Source: Schizophyllum amplum
Lineage: Eukaryota; Basidiomycota; Agaricomycetes; Agaricales; Schizophyllaceae
Reading direction: 5' to 3'
Length of the DNA: 64,000 bases
Assembly: GCA_007026445.1 (NCBI GenBank)
Contig: VDMD01000029.1
Span: 1-64,000, forward strand
Of the stretch, positions 35,501-47,320 are shown in pieces. Numbering within the stretch: the stretch's first letter is position 1; the number at the start of each line of letters is the position of its first letter. The notes beneath the pieces were generated by a model. It had not been told where the DNA came from, ran no database searches, and worked only from the letters and a program-made list of their open reading frames with translations. The position numbers were made by a program, and so were the translations under genes.

Positions 35501-36427
35501 TCTGGTTTTCGCCGTCGTGGGGCGGTGTGTGGAGGGACCACGGGCGGCTGTGGTTTTATACGCATGACAAGCTCGCCGAGAGAAAGTCAAGATCAACTGG
35601 ATGCCAAGCCAAAGCCAAGTCGCTTCGTTCTGAGTGCCGGGCACCCAAGTTATTCTTGGGGGACCATGCGCGCTTCATCGTGCGAGCCAAGCTGCTCGAA
35701 AGCACAGACGTCAGACTCAGAACGACGGTGCGGTGCGAAGGACATGGTGATCGTCTCCGTGCGACCTAAGGGCACAACGAAATGCGGCGTCGTGCGAAAA
35801 CGCCACCGGCCGAGTCATTGTGTTGTCTAGGACACGATGTGGGCGCCTCATGCGCCTGGGCAAGACCTAGGAACACCGCAGGTGACACCCAAGCATACAT
35901 GACGAGCTCGCGGCAACGATGGCACTGCCAATCGACAGCAATATACCAGGCCGCGCGGACTAATGAGCGCCCATGGCAGGGCGCCTTGTAGTCGTACAGC
36001 TCACAGGCATCTAAATGAACTGAGACGTGAAAGTGATTCAGGCGGGATCCAAGCTCTCTCTCCCTGTCATGGCTCGAAGGAAAAGTGACTACGACGCGGA
36101 TATCCGCCACAGGCGAAAAACAGTGCAGAGGGATAGATAGGGTGATGCGATGATACAAGATGAAGAGACATACAAGCTGACGGTACTATGGATAGCGTTA
36201 GGCTCCCGCTCAGAAGGAGGAACAGTGGGTGGAGAAGGTTGATGACAAGAGTTCCAAGCCAAAGGATAACCAATGAGACCAAAGGACGAAGTCGGAGAAT
36301 GATGATTGAATCCAGAAGTCAGAAGCGAAGAAGACTGAATGGGTGACGGAAAACAAGACACGCCTACACGGCAAACCCAAGACAGGCATACCCGAAGAGC
36401 CGGCATGCCAGGTCGACGAACCACGCA
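35501..36427. other. Intergenic, no gene assigned
   Basis: Upstream of the small membrane protein and downstream of the CENP-C gene. Some AT-richer sequence around 36100-36330, probably the CENP-C 3' flank. Open stretches on minus show no family pattern. Confidence 0.5.
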
Positions 36428-38458
36428 TCAAGTCCTGCTCGTCGTCGCCCTTTTCAGCGCAGCGCTAGACCGGTCTGTCGCCCCGCTGATAGCTCCTGCC
36501 GAGGAGCGCCCCGACGTGCGCGACACCCCCGAGCCATCCTGAACCACGACCGCTTCCGTGGGCTCGACGTTCTTGCGCGCCTGGACGAAGAAGAGGCGGG
36601 TCTCCCGATCGGAGATGTTCTCGATGAAGTAGCTGTTACCTACACCCGACGTCAGTAAGATTTACAGTACAAGAGAAACAGCCCGCACCGCGAGGGACCA
36701 TGAACATGCCGCCAGTCGCGACGACCGCGCTCTGGACGTGGATGCGAACGTTGACAGCGCCCTCGATGACATAGAAGATCTGCAAAAAGTCGGTTAGAAT
36801 GAGGGACGGATAGCAGGATACAACAACGGTCGAGATCAACGCACGTAGGTATTATCCTTGGTCGGCTTCGTAGACTTGCGGCCATTCGGGATAATCGTAA
36901 TCATACCAGCAGCCATGAAGTTGGCGTCCGAAAAGATGCGGTCGAACGCCCACTCCCCATTGGCCGAAGGTGCCGTCTGTACCATCTTCGCTGTGTATAT
37001 GATCCCTATATATGCGCCCATTAGCGCACATCTCACGCCTCCACACTGACAGCCACTCACGTCGCTTGACCTCCTCGTTCAAGTCAATATCGTTGATGAA
37101 ACCGAACGGGTCCGTCTCGTCGTCCCAGCCTTCCTCGGGGTTGGCGGGGCCGACTGCTGAGGCGGGGGCAGGCGTCGCCGTCTTCCCCGCCGCGCTCTTG
37201 CTGCGCGGTTTTGCAGTTCCACGGCGGCGCTTCTGGCCGAGGGGGACCACCGGCTCCGGCGCAATTCGACGGATCTCCTTGATGGGCGCGGTGAGGACAG
37301 GTGCGTGGGACTCGGTTCGGCCATAGACGTATTTCTCCCCGCGCCAGTACTCCAAGGGCTTGATATGAGGACGGGAGCTGCGGCGTGTGCCCTCGACGAC
37401 TGTAAAGGTGAGTTAGGTGGATATATGCGCAATATTTCGGGTACGCACTTGGTCGATTCTCCTTCCGCGATCGAGAAATCTTGGTTGGGTCGCTGTTCCG
37501 CTTACGCTTCGGAGGTGGCTGGTCTTCTTGCTCGCCCTCCGAGCGTCCCGTATCCGATCGCTGGTCTTCCATATCGCCACCGTTCATGTCATTGCCGTAG
37601 TCGGGCTCCATCTCCTGGTCCTGGTCGGGCTCTGGATCGGATTCAGGCGAGGGCTCAGGGGGTGCCCTCTCTTTGCCCTTCTTCTTCGGTGTCGGTTCGG
37701 GTGGTGCCTCCTCCTCTTCTTCCTCGTCTTCCTCTTCGTCGTCGTCTTGATTCATTTGCGAAAAGCTCTTGCGTTTGGATAGAGAGGGAGTGGCAGTCGC
37801 AGGTTCATCCTCGGGGTCGTCTGGATGGTCGTAGCCGGCACCGAGGTCGAATGCATTGTCGTTGTCGGATTCATCGTCGTCATCGTCGGCAAACGACACA
37901 GCACTGGTGGCCAACGATAGCCGAGACCGACCTGATTTGTTGCTGGCAAGGGACGGACGGGAAGAGCGCGCGCTTGCATTTGTAGCACTTGTCGTCACCG
38001 ACGGTATCTCGTCGTAGTAATCGTCCGAGTACCTCAGTGTCCGGGACGACGCGTTCTTCCGCTGTAGGGCAGGGGAGGTCGGCTGTGCCGTGTTGACCAA
38101 CGGACCTAAGATACAACGCATATAGTCAGTCCGATCAACTTCGTCACACCCGCGTCGACGTACTGTCAATCTCCATCGACTGCTCTCCATAGTCATCGTC
38201 CTCTTCGATGGCCGGCATCGAGGACTTGCGCCTGCGCTTGCGGTTCGCCGCAGGCTGTACACGCGGTGGGGTGAACTGGTCCCCCTGCGAGGCCACACGT
38301 TCATAGGGCTCGAACCCATCCTCGTCGCGCTCGACCTCGCGGAAAGCGCGCCCCGTCTTCCTTCCTACAGTTGGGTCATTGCTGAAGGGGACATGTGGCC
38401 TGTTGTTCAGACGCAGTGCCGCCGAGCTGATGCTGCTCCGCCGGGGCGTCTGCGGCAT
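36428..38458 (-). CDS. MIF2: Inner kinetochore protein CENP-C/Mif2
   Basis: The centromere protein that binds the CENP-A nucleosome and recruits the outer kinetochore. The start is MPQTPRRSSISS at ATG 38458. A long acidic, disordered middle follows (DDDDDESDNDNAFDLG, an EEEDEEEEEEAPPEPTPKKKGKE-type stretch). Then comes the diagnostic CENP-C motif, RRSSRPHIKPLEYWRGEKYVYGR, at about 37335-37405, and finally the Mif2-type cupin dimerisation domain (ANFMAAGMITIIPNGRKSTKP, then IFYVIEGAVNVRIHV, MFMVPRGNSYFIENIS, LFFVQAR). At least five introns with GT-AG ends, all frames kept, stop TGA at 36428. Length is normal for a fungal Mif2. A GGTCGCGTCGCG-type element lies 79 bp upstream of the start. Confidence 0.93.
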
Positions 38459-38536
38459 GGTGAGTGTCGGTGGCAAACAGAGTTGGGCGTGAGAAAATAC
38501 GGACGCGGTGGTCTATATTCACGTGACCATATGAGT

Positions 38537-38555
38537 GGTCGCGTCGCGTCGCGCG
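38537..38555. promoter_or_regulatory. GGTCGCGTCGCG-type element before CENP-C
   Basis: The run GGTCGCGTCGCGTCGCGCG starts 79 bp upstream of the CENP-C ATG. It contains the core ACGCGA (read on the other strand), which resembles the target of the fungal G1/S factors MBF/SBF. A CACGTGA E-box lies about 20 bp closer to the gene. Regulation is inferred from position and from recurrence before other genes here. Confidence 0.45.
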
Positions 38556-38647
38556 TCGGCGGGCCCGGCCTTAGTCTACGGATTCACTTCTCTACCGGTG
38601 CGACGGTTGAGGATAGCCACTATGTCTTGCGCAGATCCAGTACATTT

Positions 38648-41450
38648 CTATTCTATTGTGCTGCTCGACGCTGCACCCAGAGGCTGCGGCTGCCCAGTCC
38701 GAGTCTCGATCCATTCTGCCTGCTGGGTCACACCTGTCCGATCCCTCCGTAGGCTGAAGTCTACCGATTCATCTGCATCACTGGTTGATGTGTCTCCGTC
38801 TGTAACAGTATAGCCTTCTACCAGCGTGTCGCATGTGTCTCTCTTGACTCGAGTCACTGCTCGCCGCAGAAGTTCGTCAGTCTACATCACCGGTCAGTAA
38901 ACAATGAGCGCGCACACAACTGTAAACACACCTTCTGTTTTCCAAGACTGCTGACGAAACCGGAAGCTGGTTCCTCTGCACGCGGGACGCTCTCGCGAGC
39001 GTCGTCGATACGTGTCGACGACAACGGGCCTGGGGGATCGAGCATGTCTTTCATCATCCTGAAGTCCTCCTCATTAAATTTCCCCGGCGACCATACCGGC
39101 AAGACGCCCCTCGGAATGGACGATAGCTTCTCGTCTACAAGGCGAACGAGATCGCGGACGGCGGGGAAGTGAGGGTGCCAGCCCAGCGGTTCTTCGTCCC
39201 CGCGACGGCTGTGGCATAGCGAAAGATGCTGCACAAGCGTGATGGCAGTCTGTCCTGCCCACATTACGCGTGCTTTGTAGTCTCGCCATTGATTCTTGCT
39301 AGGTTCAGGATAGTGGGCAAGCCAGGCTGCGATCTCGGCACTCAGATCGAGGCTGAGAGGCGCCTCCCCCATATGCAGCTCGCTCGTGCTGAGATGCGAA
39401 ATGATAGTGGAAACCAAGTTCAAGGCGGGCCCACATTCTTGCTCGGCGTGCTGGCTCATGCGTAGAATATCCCTCGCGACAAAGAAAAGTTGGCCGCGCA
39501 TCTCTGCTCAGACGACGTCAGCACCCACTATCTCGATCGGAGTGAACTGAACACACCGACGCTCATCGGCTCGTCCGGTAGGTCGAGAAGCGTCTCTTGC
39601 ATGGACCCGTACACAGTCATGGGCATCTCCCGCACATTGCGGATAAGAAGGCCGTTGAACACCCGTACGATGTGCTCGACGCACGCCTTCCCAACCATCT
39701 GCGGTCTATCACTTGTTGTCAAGAGGATATGCATAACGAGCTCAGAGGAGATAGTCGAGGCCCCCCTCGGGTCGAGCACAGGAAGTACGTTGCGCGCGAG
39801 AGCGTCTTGGGGCAGTGAAGGTTCAACCGCCGAATCCGCAGGAGTCCCCCTAACGCACTGAAGCACATACTTCGCATCTACGACGTACTGCCGCAGATTC
39901 CAAAGACAGTTCCAAACCCACGATCGAAGGAGGTGATGCTCGAAGTTGAGCTCCAAATACCCGAAGCAGAGGCCGAGGGCAGTGGGCTTCCGATCCCATT
40001 TGGCGGCGACGTCGTGGTACTCCCTCCAGTCAAGGTCAAGCTCCGTCCAGGCTGTGTGCGATGGGTACGGGGGTACGAAAGCGCTGCTTCCAGCGCTTTT
40101 CCAGCCAAACAGTATTGCGAGATAGTTTTGGAGTCGAGCGACCAGATTGGCGAGGCACACTACACTGCGGAGGAAGAGCCATGCTTGAGGGGATTTGAAG
40201 GGTAGTTGAGAGACCATATGAAGGCGTTGACTTCCATGATAGAACAGGTACTGTAAGCCGGGAAGGATCGTCGTCGAGACGAAAAAGAGTACGATGAGCA
40301 TGCCAAGTCCGCTGACGAGCATGGCTACCATGCGGTGGAGATACCATAGGAGTTCGATGACTCCGGCGAGGAATAAGAACAGGGAGATCTGGAGCAATAT
40401 CGGGACGACAGCGATAATGGTCCCGACATGCCACGCCGTCAGGCCATGGTACTTGATTTGTCTGACTGCAAGGTTGGTCTCGTGGGAGCGGTTGGTATCC
40501 CGCAGGTACTCCCGCAGCCATTGCTTGCACACAATGCCAATAAGGGCAGAGGAGAGGCTGAGCGTCAGACCACCGAACCAGTAGGCGTTGACGTGCGCGA
40601 CGACATTGTCGGGAAGGGAAGGGCTGTTGATTGTTGTTTCCACTGCAGATACCGAGGAGTTGCTCATTAGCGCAACCATCTGGCGCAGATAATCGGCGCT
40701 CCTATCGTCGGGTCCCGCCATGAGCCACTTGAAAGCCTCGACCACGAACGCGGACAGAATAGCCGAGAAGAGACCGGCCTATACGCAGATTGAGTATATG
40801 ATGATGGGAGCATAATGTGGCGACGTACGAAGACAAGAAGGGTGTCAACCTCTCCGCCCCAATTTTGACACATGTTCAAGTCGAAATCCGCTATCAGCTT
40901 GGCGCACTCCTGCCAGCAGTTGCCTTTCCCCGTCGGCGTGTTGCAAAAATCGTCCCCTCCAGCGACCCACCTGCCATTATCGAGGTTGGCCTGTAACGGG
41001 AAAGGTTAGAGTCATGTATTAATCAGCAAGAAGTATATGTGTACGTTGAACAGTCCTGGCGAGTGCCCGGAGCGCGGGTCGCCAGACGTGTCGGGTTTCT
41101 GAAAGGTCGTTAGACGGGGAACGCCACAGACAAGGAGACAGATAACGCACGCTCGTCGTCGAGTCAGCGTATGAGCGCTTGCTTTTAGTCGACTGGACGT
41201 TGGTAGCATTCGTAAACATCGGAGCCGCATTCGTTGCAAGCGAGATGTATTGACTACTTACTGGCGGCCCACGTCGTTGTTGGCCATGATTTTGCGCCTG
41301 ATCGAGCGGTCATCGATGAGCTTGGATGCCAAAAGGATCAGGTATTGAACGCACAAAGGTGTCCTCGTCTGATTGACCGATGCTCGACATGAACGAGGGA
41401 GGCGACGCGGCGGAATGTGATTCACTTGAGGTGGGGGAGCGGGAAGACAT
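38648..41450 (-). CDS. DUF6535-type membrane protein
   Basis: A basidiomycete family of unknown role with an N-terminal DUF6535-like membrane domain. The diagnostic part reads VDTLLVFAGLFSAILSAFVVEAFKWL, then VAHVNAYWFGGLTLSLSSALIGIVCKQWLREY and two further long hydrophobic helices (GTIIAVVPILLQISLFLFLAGVIELLWY and VSGLGMLIVLFFVSTTILPGL). The remainder, about 500 residues, is soluble and without motif. The C-terminal exons are MRGQLFFVARDIL and on, then TDELLRRAVTRVK to TIE with the stop at 38648. The N-terminal exons are less certain. Exon ANLDNGRWVAGGDDFC and the small one before it (KPDTSGDPRSGHSPG) splice well. The start may be MSSRSPTSSESHS at 41450 or MFTNAT at 41219. No frameshift seen. 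Confidence 0.75.
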
Positions 41451-43647
41451 GCTCGGTAAGGGAGATGTGCCCTAGTGTATGGTGATGGGGGACAGTGGGA
41501 GAGCGTACGTCCACGCAGCTAACGCATGTTTTGATGACATCCCAGAAACCGCATGTGACTTCTGAATTAGCACGTCTCCTTCTTTCCCCCCTGATGCATC
41601 AGGAAAAGGGGGTCCCAGTCCAGGCGCGTTGGCGATCTTGCTCCGCGCGGGCGCTCTGGAAGGGGCCATGGGTTCGCTGGGGCGCGCTAAGGCTCCCTCG
41701 CTACCAACAAGCTAGCGAAGGCACCAGGGGACACTTGTGCGCTCTTCTACTCGACCTTGAAAGCTTGAGGTGTGATTCTTCCGCCCTCAGGGCGACACAG
41801 GAAACTGAACCCAGTGGGACGGAACTCTTGTTCTCTGACCGCAAGCGCGTGAGCCTTGGCAACGTAGGTACTATAGTACTTAGGAAGTTAACTGCCAACT
41901 CATGATGTCGTTGTGGCTTGCTTGGGGGATCTGTCGTCGTGTACTCAAGTACCAGCGGCCGCCGAAGCAAGTCCCCAGTACTTAAGGCCGGCCCTGGGCC
42001 GGCCAGCCCTCAAGTGAGTCTAAGGTTCACGTGACTGCTGCGGTTGAAACGACGTGTGGCGTGATTTACTCTTGTACACTCACCGCCATGCAACCGACCC
42101 CGACTTGAACTCCGGCAACGTCAACAATCTTCCCCCGCCATCATGGAGCTTCTACGACACTGGTTCTTCTCTCTTCCTCTAAAGTGGACAACGCCGACCC
42201 CGACTGCGACATAAAAGTTGACTGACGACCTTCATCGTCTGCCTAGCCTTTCTGTGAGCTACCTTTACCCCTTGCAACGTGCCTTGTTAACCGAGGGACA
42301 GGCCACTGTTCCTTCTAGCAACATGTTTGCCTTCGCGGGAACTGGTCCGCATTTTCAGCAGCCGAGGATAGTCTGATGATCGCCCAGAATACTCGGCAGG
42401 AGTCGAGCGATGACGCGGTTGCGGGTATCTCGCAATAGGTGCGTGAACCTCCCGCTCGCTGATTGTTCTTACCATGATTGAGGTAGATCTCGCGGAGAAA
42501 GATAGCCAACGCCCTCCCTTTCAGTCCGCCCCTTCGACATGAGCCCGTCCATGAAACACTCAGCAATAGCCGTGACAATACACACCCAGCATCAGCCGAG
42601 CGCCGCTGACGGCGGCTTCCGCGGTCAGGCGTAGCACCCACGCCTTCGTGGCGAGGACGTCGACGATCCCGTGCTGCACGGCGGGAAACATGCCGTTCGT
42701 CTCGGCCTCCACGTCTCGCCCCACTCGCCGCCTTCGCTCTCGTGCTTCGCCCACAGCCGGCCGCAAACGAGCGTCTAGGCTGCGTAACGCGGCCCCAGCC
42801 TTTCACTCTCTGCTAGGAGCGCGCCGGCGTTGATGGACACCGCGTCTGTATCAGCTGCGGTATGCCGCCCTGCAGCTCCTGCACGTCCTGACGTGCGAGT
42901 TCAGTCAAACAACGCGTGCGGCAGCGAGCGCGAGCAACGCGGTGGCGGCGACGTGCCGCTGTGTCATCCGGGCGCGGTCGGCAGACGTCGGAGTGTGGCC
43001 CGAGGCCCAAGCGAGGCGAGCGCGCACGCTGAGGCCGCAGCGCGCGCGAGCCAGTCTCCGCCACGCGCGTACTTATCCGTGTGTCTAGCGCCCAAAGAGG
43101 GACGCGTAGATGCCTGAGTGCAGCAAGGCGCGATGCGCGCCTGTGCCAGCGCGCGCGGCGCGTGAGCGAGTCATGGCAGGGACAGTTCGGGATTTTAGGG
43201 AGAAGTGGTGGTTGTCATTTCAGACAGTGTGTATGTACATCGGGGACCCGCAGCTGTAGACCTAGATGACTCGGACTTGTAGTAGGAATTCAAATCTGAA
43301 TGTCATTTCTGTGCCAAGAAACAACCGAAAGTATCCCGAATATCAAGCTATCCCTGGCAAACGAGTCATTAGACTGACGACCCTACATGTTTATAACGAT
43401 TCCAAGCCGCTGCAGGGTGCCTCAGGAGCCCCCAGGAATTTTCTAACCGAGGACCCTATCCCTGTCGGCGTTGGCAGAGTTGACCTCCCTGAGACGCCCG
43501 CAGGGCGCTCGAGGGCGCCTACAATCACGAGACCCTTTTCCTGATGTGATCGATGGCGGATGCTTGCATGAAGAGGCTCAAGGTGGTTGAGTACACCAAT
43601 TCGTCGAATTCTGTGTATGGGCGTGTTCGAATACATCATTGGCGTTG
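41451..43647. other. Long GC-rich stretch without a convincing gene
   Basis: About 2.2 kb. Open stretches on both strands around 42315-43117 are long only because the sequence is very GC-rich (Arg/Ala/Pro-rich in every frame). A perfect-looking palindromic run GGCCGGCCCTGGGCCGGCC lies at about 41982-42002, and a CACGTGA E-box near 42028. Nothing else is recognised. Confidence 0.45.
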
Positions 43648-44728
43648 TCAGCGGTTCCTACGAGTCCGCGCCGATGCTCTGTTTATCTCGTGCATCATCC
43701 GTGTGGCGAGCGTTAACACTGTGTCATGTACCGCGACGATGTACGTGTTGGTCGCTTCCTGCAAGGCTGCCTCTTGTTCCCACCTCGTTGGCTTGCCGTT
43801 GTCAATACCCCGATCCAGACTGAGGCGGAAATACGTCCTGTCGAAGTCGCCGAACATTTGACGGAATTTTGCATCTGTGGATTCGCACCGTTCCGCGATG
43901 TGGCGCACGGCAGAGAGGATGGGCAAGGGTAGTATAGGCTGGCTGAAGAAACCTTTGGGTGGGCTGACGTCGATGGTTGTTGACTGCCCTGCGCCGAGGC
44001 TAAGGAGGTAGACGATGTGACGAGAGGGAAATAGACTTCGTGCTTCTTCGCAGAGATCGAGGATGGGATTATAGTGGTCATCACCCGCGTCGAATATACG
44101 CGAAGCTGCAGCCGCGGCTGGGTCGTCGGGTCGAAAGAAGGTCCGGTGGCCCATGGTGGCACGTACGGCTTCCGTGAATGTATGTCGAGACGTATAGCCT
44201 GGGGCGGGGTATGTCCTTAGTCTCCGTGCATGGGCTCTGGCAGAATCGAGGGTGCTTTGCCTCACGCAGACGAAACTAAGGCCCGATGAACGTGTGCGCA
44301 AAGCCTACATCACGACCGACTCACGTTTTGCAATGAAAGACTGAATCGTCCAACAGCACAGTGTCGTCTCCCGTCTCCGAAACGGTCAGATATCTCCCGT
44401 AGTACGTCGTTCAAGGATGATACTTTGAATGTACCATCGCTCTCGGTCCGCAGGAAGACTCGTTGCACAACACGGGTATAGCACTCAATGGCTTGGTCGA
44501 CAGACAGGCGCAGGCGGCCAAGGAGGAGAGCAATAAGCCTATGGTTTTATCAGCCACGCACGACAATTCATAGAGGTACAACCCACCCTCCGGTACCGCT
44601 GCCTGCGATGATGTCGAAGTATTCGCAAGGCGGGGCCGTGACACGAGACAGGTACTGTATCTGATGCATTATACCCCGTAAAGCAGCAACATGCTGAGCC
44701 CGCGGACACCTCCGTCATCTACCAGCAT
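43648..44728 (-). pseudogene. Patatin-like phospholipase, broken
   Basis: A fungal patatin-like lipid acyl hydrolase. The oxyanion element reads DDGGVRGLSML, followed by PCEYFDIIAGSGTGGLIALLLGRLRLSVDQAIECY and the usual F(L/R)-type segments, FVCVRQSTLDSARAHARRLRTY and AVRATMGHRTFFRP. One intron (about 48 bp) lies after GSGTGG. The nucleophile motif is G-S-G-T-G, not the canonical GxSxG, which is common in these fungal relatives and may mean loss of activity. The frame is broken at about 44674-44677, just before IMHQIQYLSRV, and again near 44365-44380, before TVLLDDSVFHCKT. Stop at 43648. The start at ATG 44728 (MLVDDGG) is short of the family's usual N-terminus. Two frame changes make it a likely pseudogene. 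Confidence 0.7.
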
Positions 44729-45242
44729 GTCAGGTCTATTGGCAGGAAGCCATGCATAAGTGACCCATACCCAGTGATAGAAGGCGTAAGCCGAGGGACG
44801 TCCACAGAGCGATATGCGTCGGCATACGATGCGTCTCGGGCAGATGACCGTGGGTCTTGCGCGAAAGCTCGCTGGTATTCGATTGAGTCAGGATCAGGAT
44901 GTCGATTGTCGCGGCGTGCTGCACTCACAGCTGCCATGCACGTTTATTAGTCGGGGCAAAAATTGATTCTCGAAGTAGAGCGTAGCGAGACCAGGATGGA
45001 GTCGATTATGTGGGGGTGGGGGAGATGACTGCTGAAGACAGGCAGGTGGGGTATGATCGCCACTTCGGCGCGGTCCGATCGTACCGGGTGCTTTGTCATC
45101 TAAATGGGGAAAGAACCAACCGGAGGCAAAGTATGATGTGGAAGCTACATGGTGACTCACACCAAAGTTCCGAGCGCACAACGGTGAAGGAATCGCTCAG
45201 AGATGTGGTTTCGCGCTCCGAAGAAAAACTTAGAACGCGGTC
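44729..45242. other. Intergenic between patatin remnant and tRNA
   Basis: No gene seen. Short open stretches only. Confidence 0.5.
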
Positions 45243-45353
45243 CGACACCAGCAGGATTCGAACCTGCGCCCTCAAAGAGGAAGAGATTACGTAAGATTTG
45301 CAGGTTCTGCAGACCATTCGAATCTCTCGCGTTAACCACTCCGCCATAGTGCC
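45243..45353 (-). tRNA. tRNA-Ser(CGA) with intron
   Basis: Folds as a class II tRNA on the minus strand. The acceptor stem GGCACTA pairs with TGGTGTC (two G-U), discriminator G. The anticodon stem AGAGA/TCTCT closes a loop with anticodon CGA, which reads the serine codon UCG. The long variable arm is CCTC-TTT-GAGG and the T arm GCAGG-TTCGAAT-CCTGC. A 29-nt intron (plus coordinates 45288-45316) sits directly after the base 3' of the anticodon, the standard position for nuclear tRNA introns. No CCA is encoded, as expected for a eukaryote. Confidence 0.93.
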
Positions 45354-45449
45354 TTAAAACCTCTGAAGAACTGTGCGTATAGTTAAACATATAGCTAAAC
45401 ATACTCACGTGATGTGATCCGGGCGGCCCGGAAGTCGATCGCATTTTCT

Positions 45450-45461
45450 GGTCGCGTCGCG
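45450..45461 (+). promoter_or_regulatory. GGTCGCGTCGCG element before the gene at 45546
   Basis: The twelve-base word is identical to the one before CENP-C and MTU1 and lies 85 bp upstream of the ATG. A CACGTGA E-box lies about 45 bp further upstream. Function inferred. Confidence 0.4.
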
Positions 45462-45545
45462 CCTTGGCATTGACATTCTTGCGCGTCTTCACCGGTCACC
45501 GGTGCTCTACTGTTCCTCTTCCTCTTGCAGATCGTTGCCTCCCTC

Positions 45546-46817
45546 ATGCTACCTCGCGCTACAAATCAGCGCTCACTCCCCCTTTTGAAGCGATGGACAC
45601 TCCGCTCGCTGCAGAGTAGCAGCTCGAGCAAGCATGCATCGCTCTCGGGTCGTTTGCTGTTACTTGGCACCGACACATACATGATTGGTCGCAGGACATC
45701 CAACTCAGCATACATTCGACCTGTAGCACCTGGTGCTCGATATCTATCGTGGACCTGCTCGCGTCGAGCAGCGTTGACGCAGCTTGACCTTGAAGGTCAC
45801 CAGTCCACCATAGTGCGTTTCGGTTGACCTTTTGGAGGAGGACGAGAAGTAATCATATCATAGTCTGATGCAGTAGGCGCTCATCTTGTCAATCAATACA
45901 ACCTCGACTTTCCCGGTCCCGCGCAACTGCCAGAGGGCTGGATTAGCGGAAGTGGCGGCAAGCTCCCGCCCGGGCTCACTGCATCTGCGGCACTCAACGC
46001 ATACGGAATCCAGCAAGAAGATCCCTTCTTCCACCGTGCCTATGCCAAGGATACACGTCCCACAGGCTCGCCCTCACAGGACGAGAAGGATAAAACGCCT
46101 ACTGGCCTACCCCGCATTCCCGGCGACTGGGCGCGCTTCCCCTACTTCATGACCTACGTTGCCCCCTCACCATACTACCTCATGCTCCCCCAACTCCAAA
46201 TGATTGTCAACATCAAGTACGGCCTGCGAGGCGATGTCGTCCCGCTCATGTACGACCCGAAGCACGAAGCGCTGGTCTTCTCTATGCGTCGCTGGGCCGA
46301 GGGCATCGAGGCAGCCTCACCGCACTTCTACTGGCTGCACTGTCCGAGCGGTGAAGTCAGCGAGTTCCTTCTGCCGGACAACTCGGACGAACTGGACACT
46401 CTCATGGCGCGCTGGGAAGACGCAGAGGAGAACTTAACCTCATTGCTCAGCGCCGTTGGCATACGACAGGCGCCGCAGACGCCTCTTGAACCCGATGCTA
46501 AAGGACTCGAGGTTATCAATCGCATTATGGAGCGCGATTCGGGCGTCATCGAAGTGCTCGAGAAGGACTACTTTAGCTTCAAGATCGCGCCGACCACGGA
46601 GGAGGAGGAGGCCCAACTATTCGATCCCCGACCACTCCTTATGGAAGAAGAACTGGCGAAGCGCTTCGTACACGAGGGTGCGACCGACGGCAATGGCAAT
46701 CCTGGTGAGTGCATATCTTTCCGCTCAAGACGTGTCTCAGTTTCCGCAGACGAAATCAAGATCGACCTCAATACGCTCAAGTCCTGGATACAATATACAG
46801 CAAGGGGCAAGGCGTGA
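45546..46817 (+). CDS. Conserved-looking hypothetical protein, probably mitochondrial
   Basis: Three exons. Exon 1 (MLPRATNQRSLPLLKRW onward) is rich in Arg, Ser and Leu with almost no acidic residues, a typical mitochondrial presequence. The long exon 2 contains LDFPGPAQLPEGWISGSGGKLPPG, IPGDWARFPYFMTYVAPSPYY, MIVNIKYGLRGDVVPLMYDP, HFYWLHCPSGEVSEFLLPDN and EVLEKDYFSFKIAPTTEEEE. Exon 3 encodes EIKIDLNTLKSWIQYTARGKA with TGA at 46815-46817; its intron is a clean GTGAGT-GCAG. The first intron is less certain: the acceptor TGATGCAG is good, but the donor must fall near 45799 to keep phase. No family comes to mind; the many conserved-looking aromatic and Gly/Pro residues suggest a real folded domain. 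Confidence 0.7.
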
Positions 46818-47320
46818 ATATCGAGAGGGTGCCCGACGATTTTATAGCTCCGGAGGTCGTCGAAGAGCCATTGACCGATACGACGAGGAAGGGCGTCGCA
46901 TCCTGGAAGTGGAGGAGCGGCGAGCGCCTTGATGGCTCTTAGCTTCTGTATCTTACTTACTAGCCTACGCAACTAATTCTTTACTCACTCCTGCCCTCGG
47001 GCTCATTCCATCTCTGTGGTCGATCGGAACATGGTGAGTGAGCAGCCTCGGAACCAGGATATATAAACAGTAGATGCTACGGTAAGTAATGCATGCTATG
47101 CACACACTAAGGAAAGATGACGGTAAGATGAGAGAACCCAATAAGAAAGTATAGAATGACCTATACCTATATGCACCGGAATGGAGTAGACGTCAGCAAA
47201 GAAAGAATGGACGGCGGGCCCCTCTGCGGGGAAGGTCGCCGAGAGACGTGGGCCAAGGACATGATACTGTGGGCGAAGGGACATGACTATGGGCGAAGGG
47301 ACATCACCCGTATGTGAAGG
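46818..47320. other. Convergent 3' flanks with a short repeat
   Basis: Between two genes that face each other. At about 47250-47304 a 20 bp unit (GGGCGAAGGGACATGACTAT) is repeated nearly three times, the first unit diverged. Otherwise unremarkable. Confidence 0.5.

Noticed and set aside
37305..37985. Plus-strand open frame of about 226 codons
   Set aside because: It is antisense to the acidic middle of CENP-C; the Glu/Asp-rich codons open the opposite strand. No motif of its own.
42315..43117. Overlapping long open frames on both strands
   Set aside because: Very GC-rich DNA with Arg/Ala in all frames; no ATG context, motif or intron pattern stands out.
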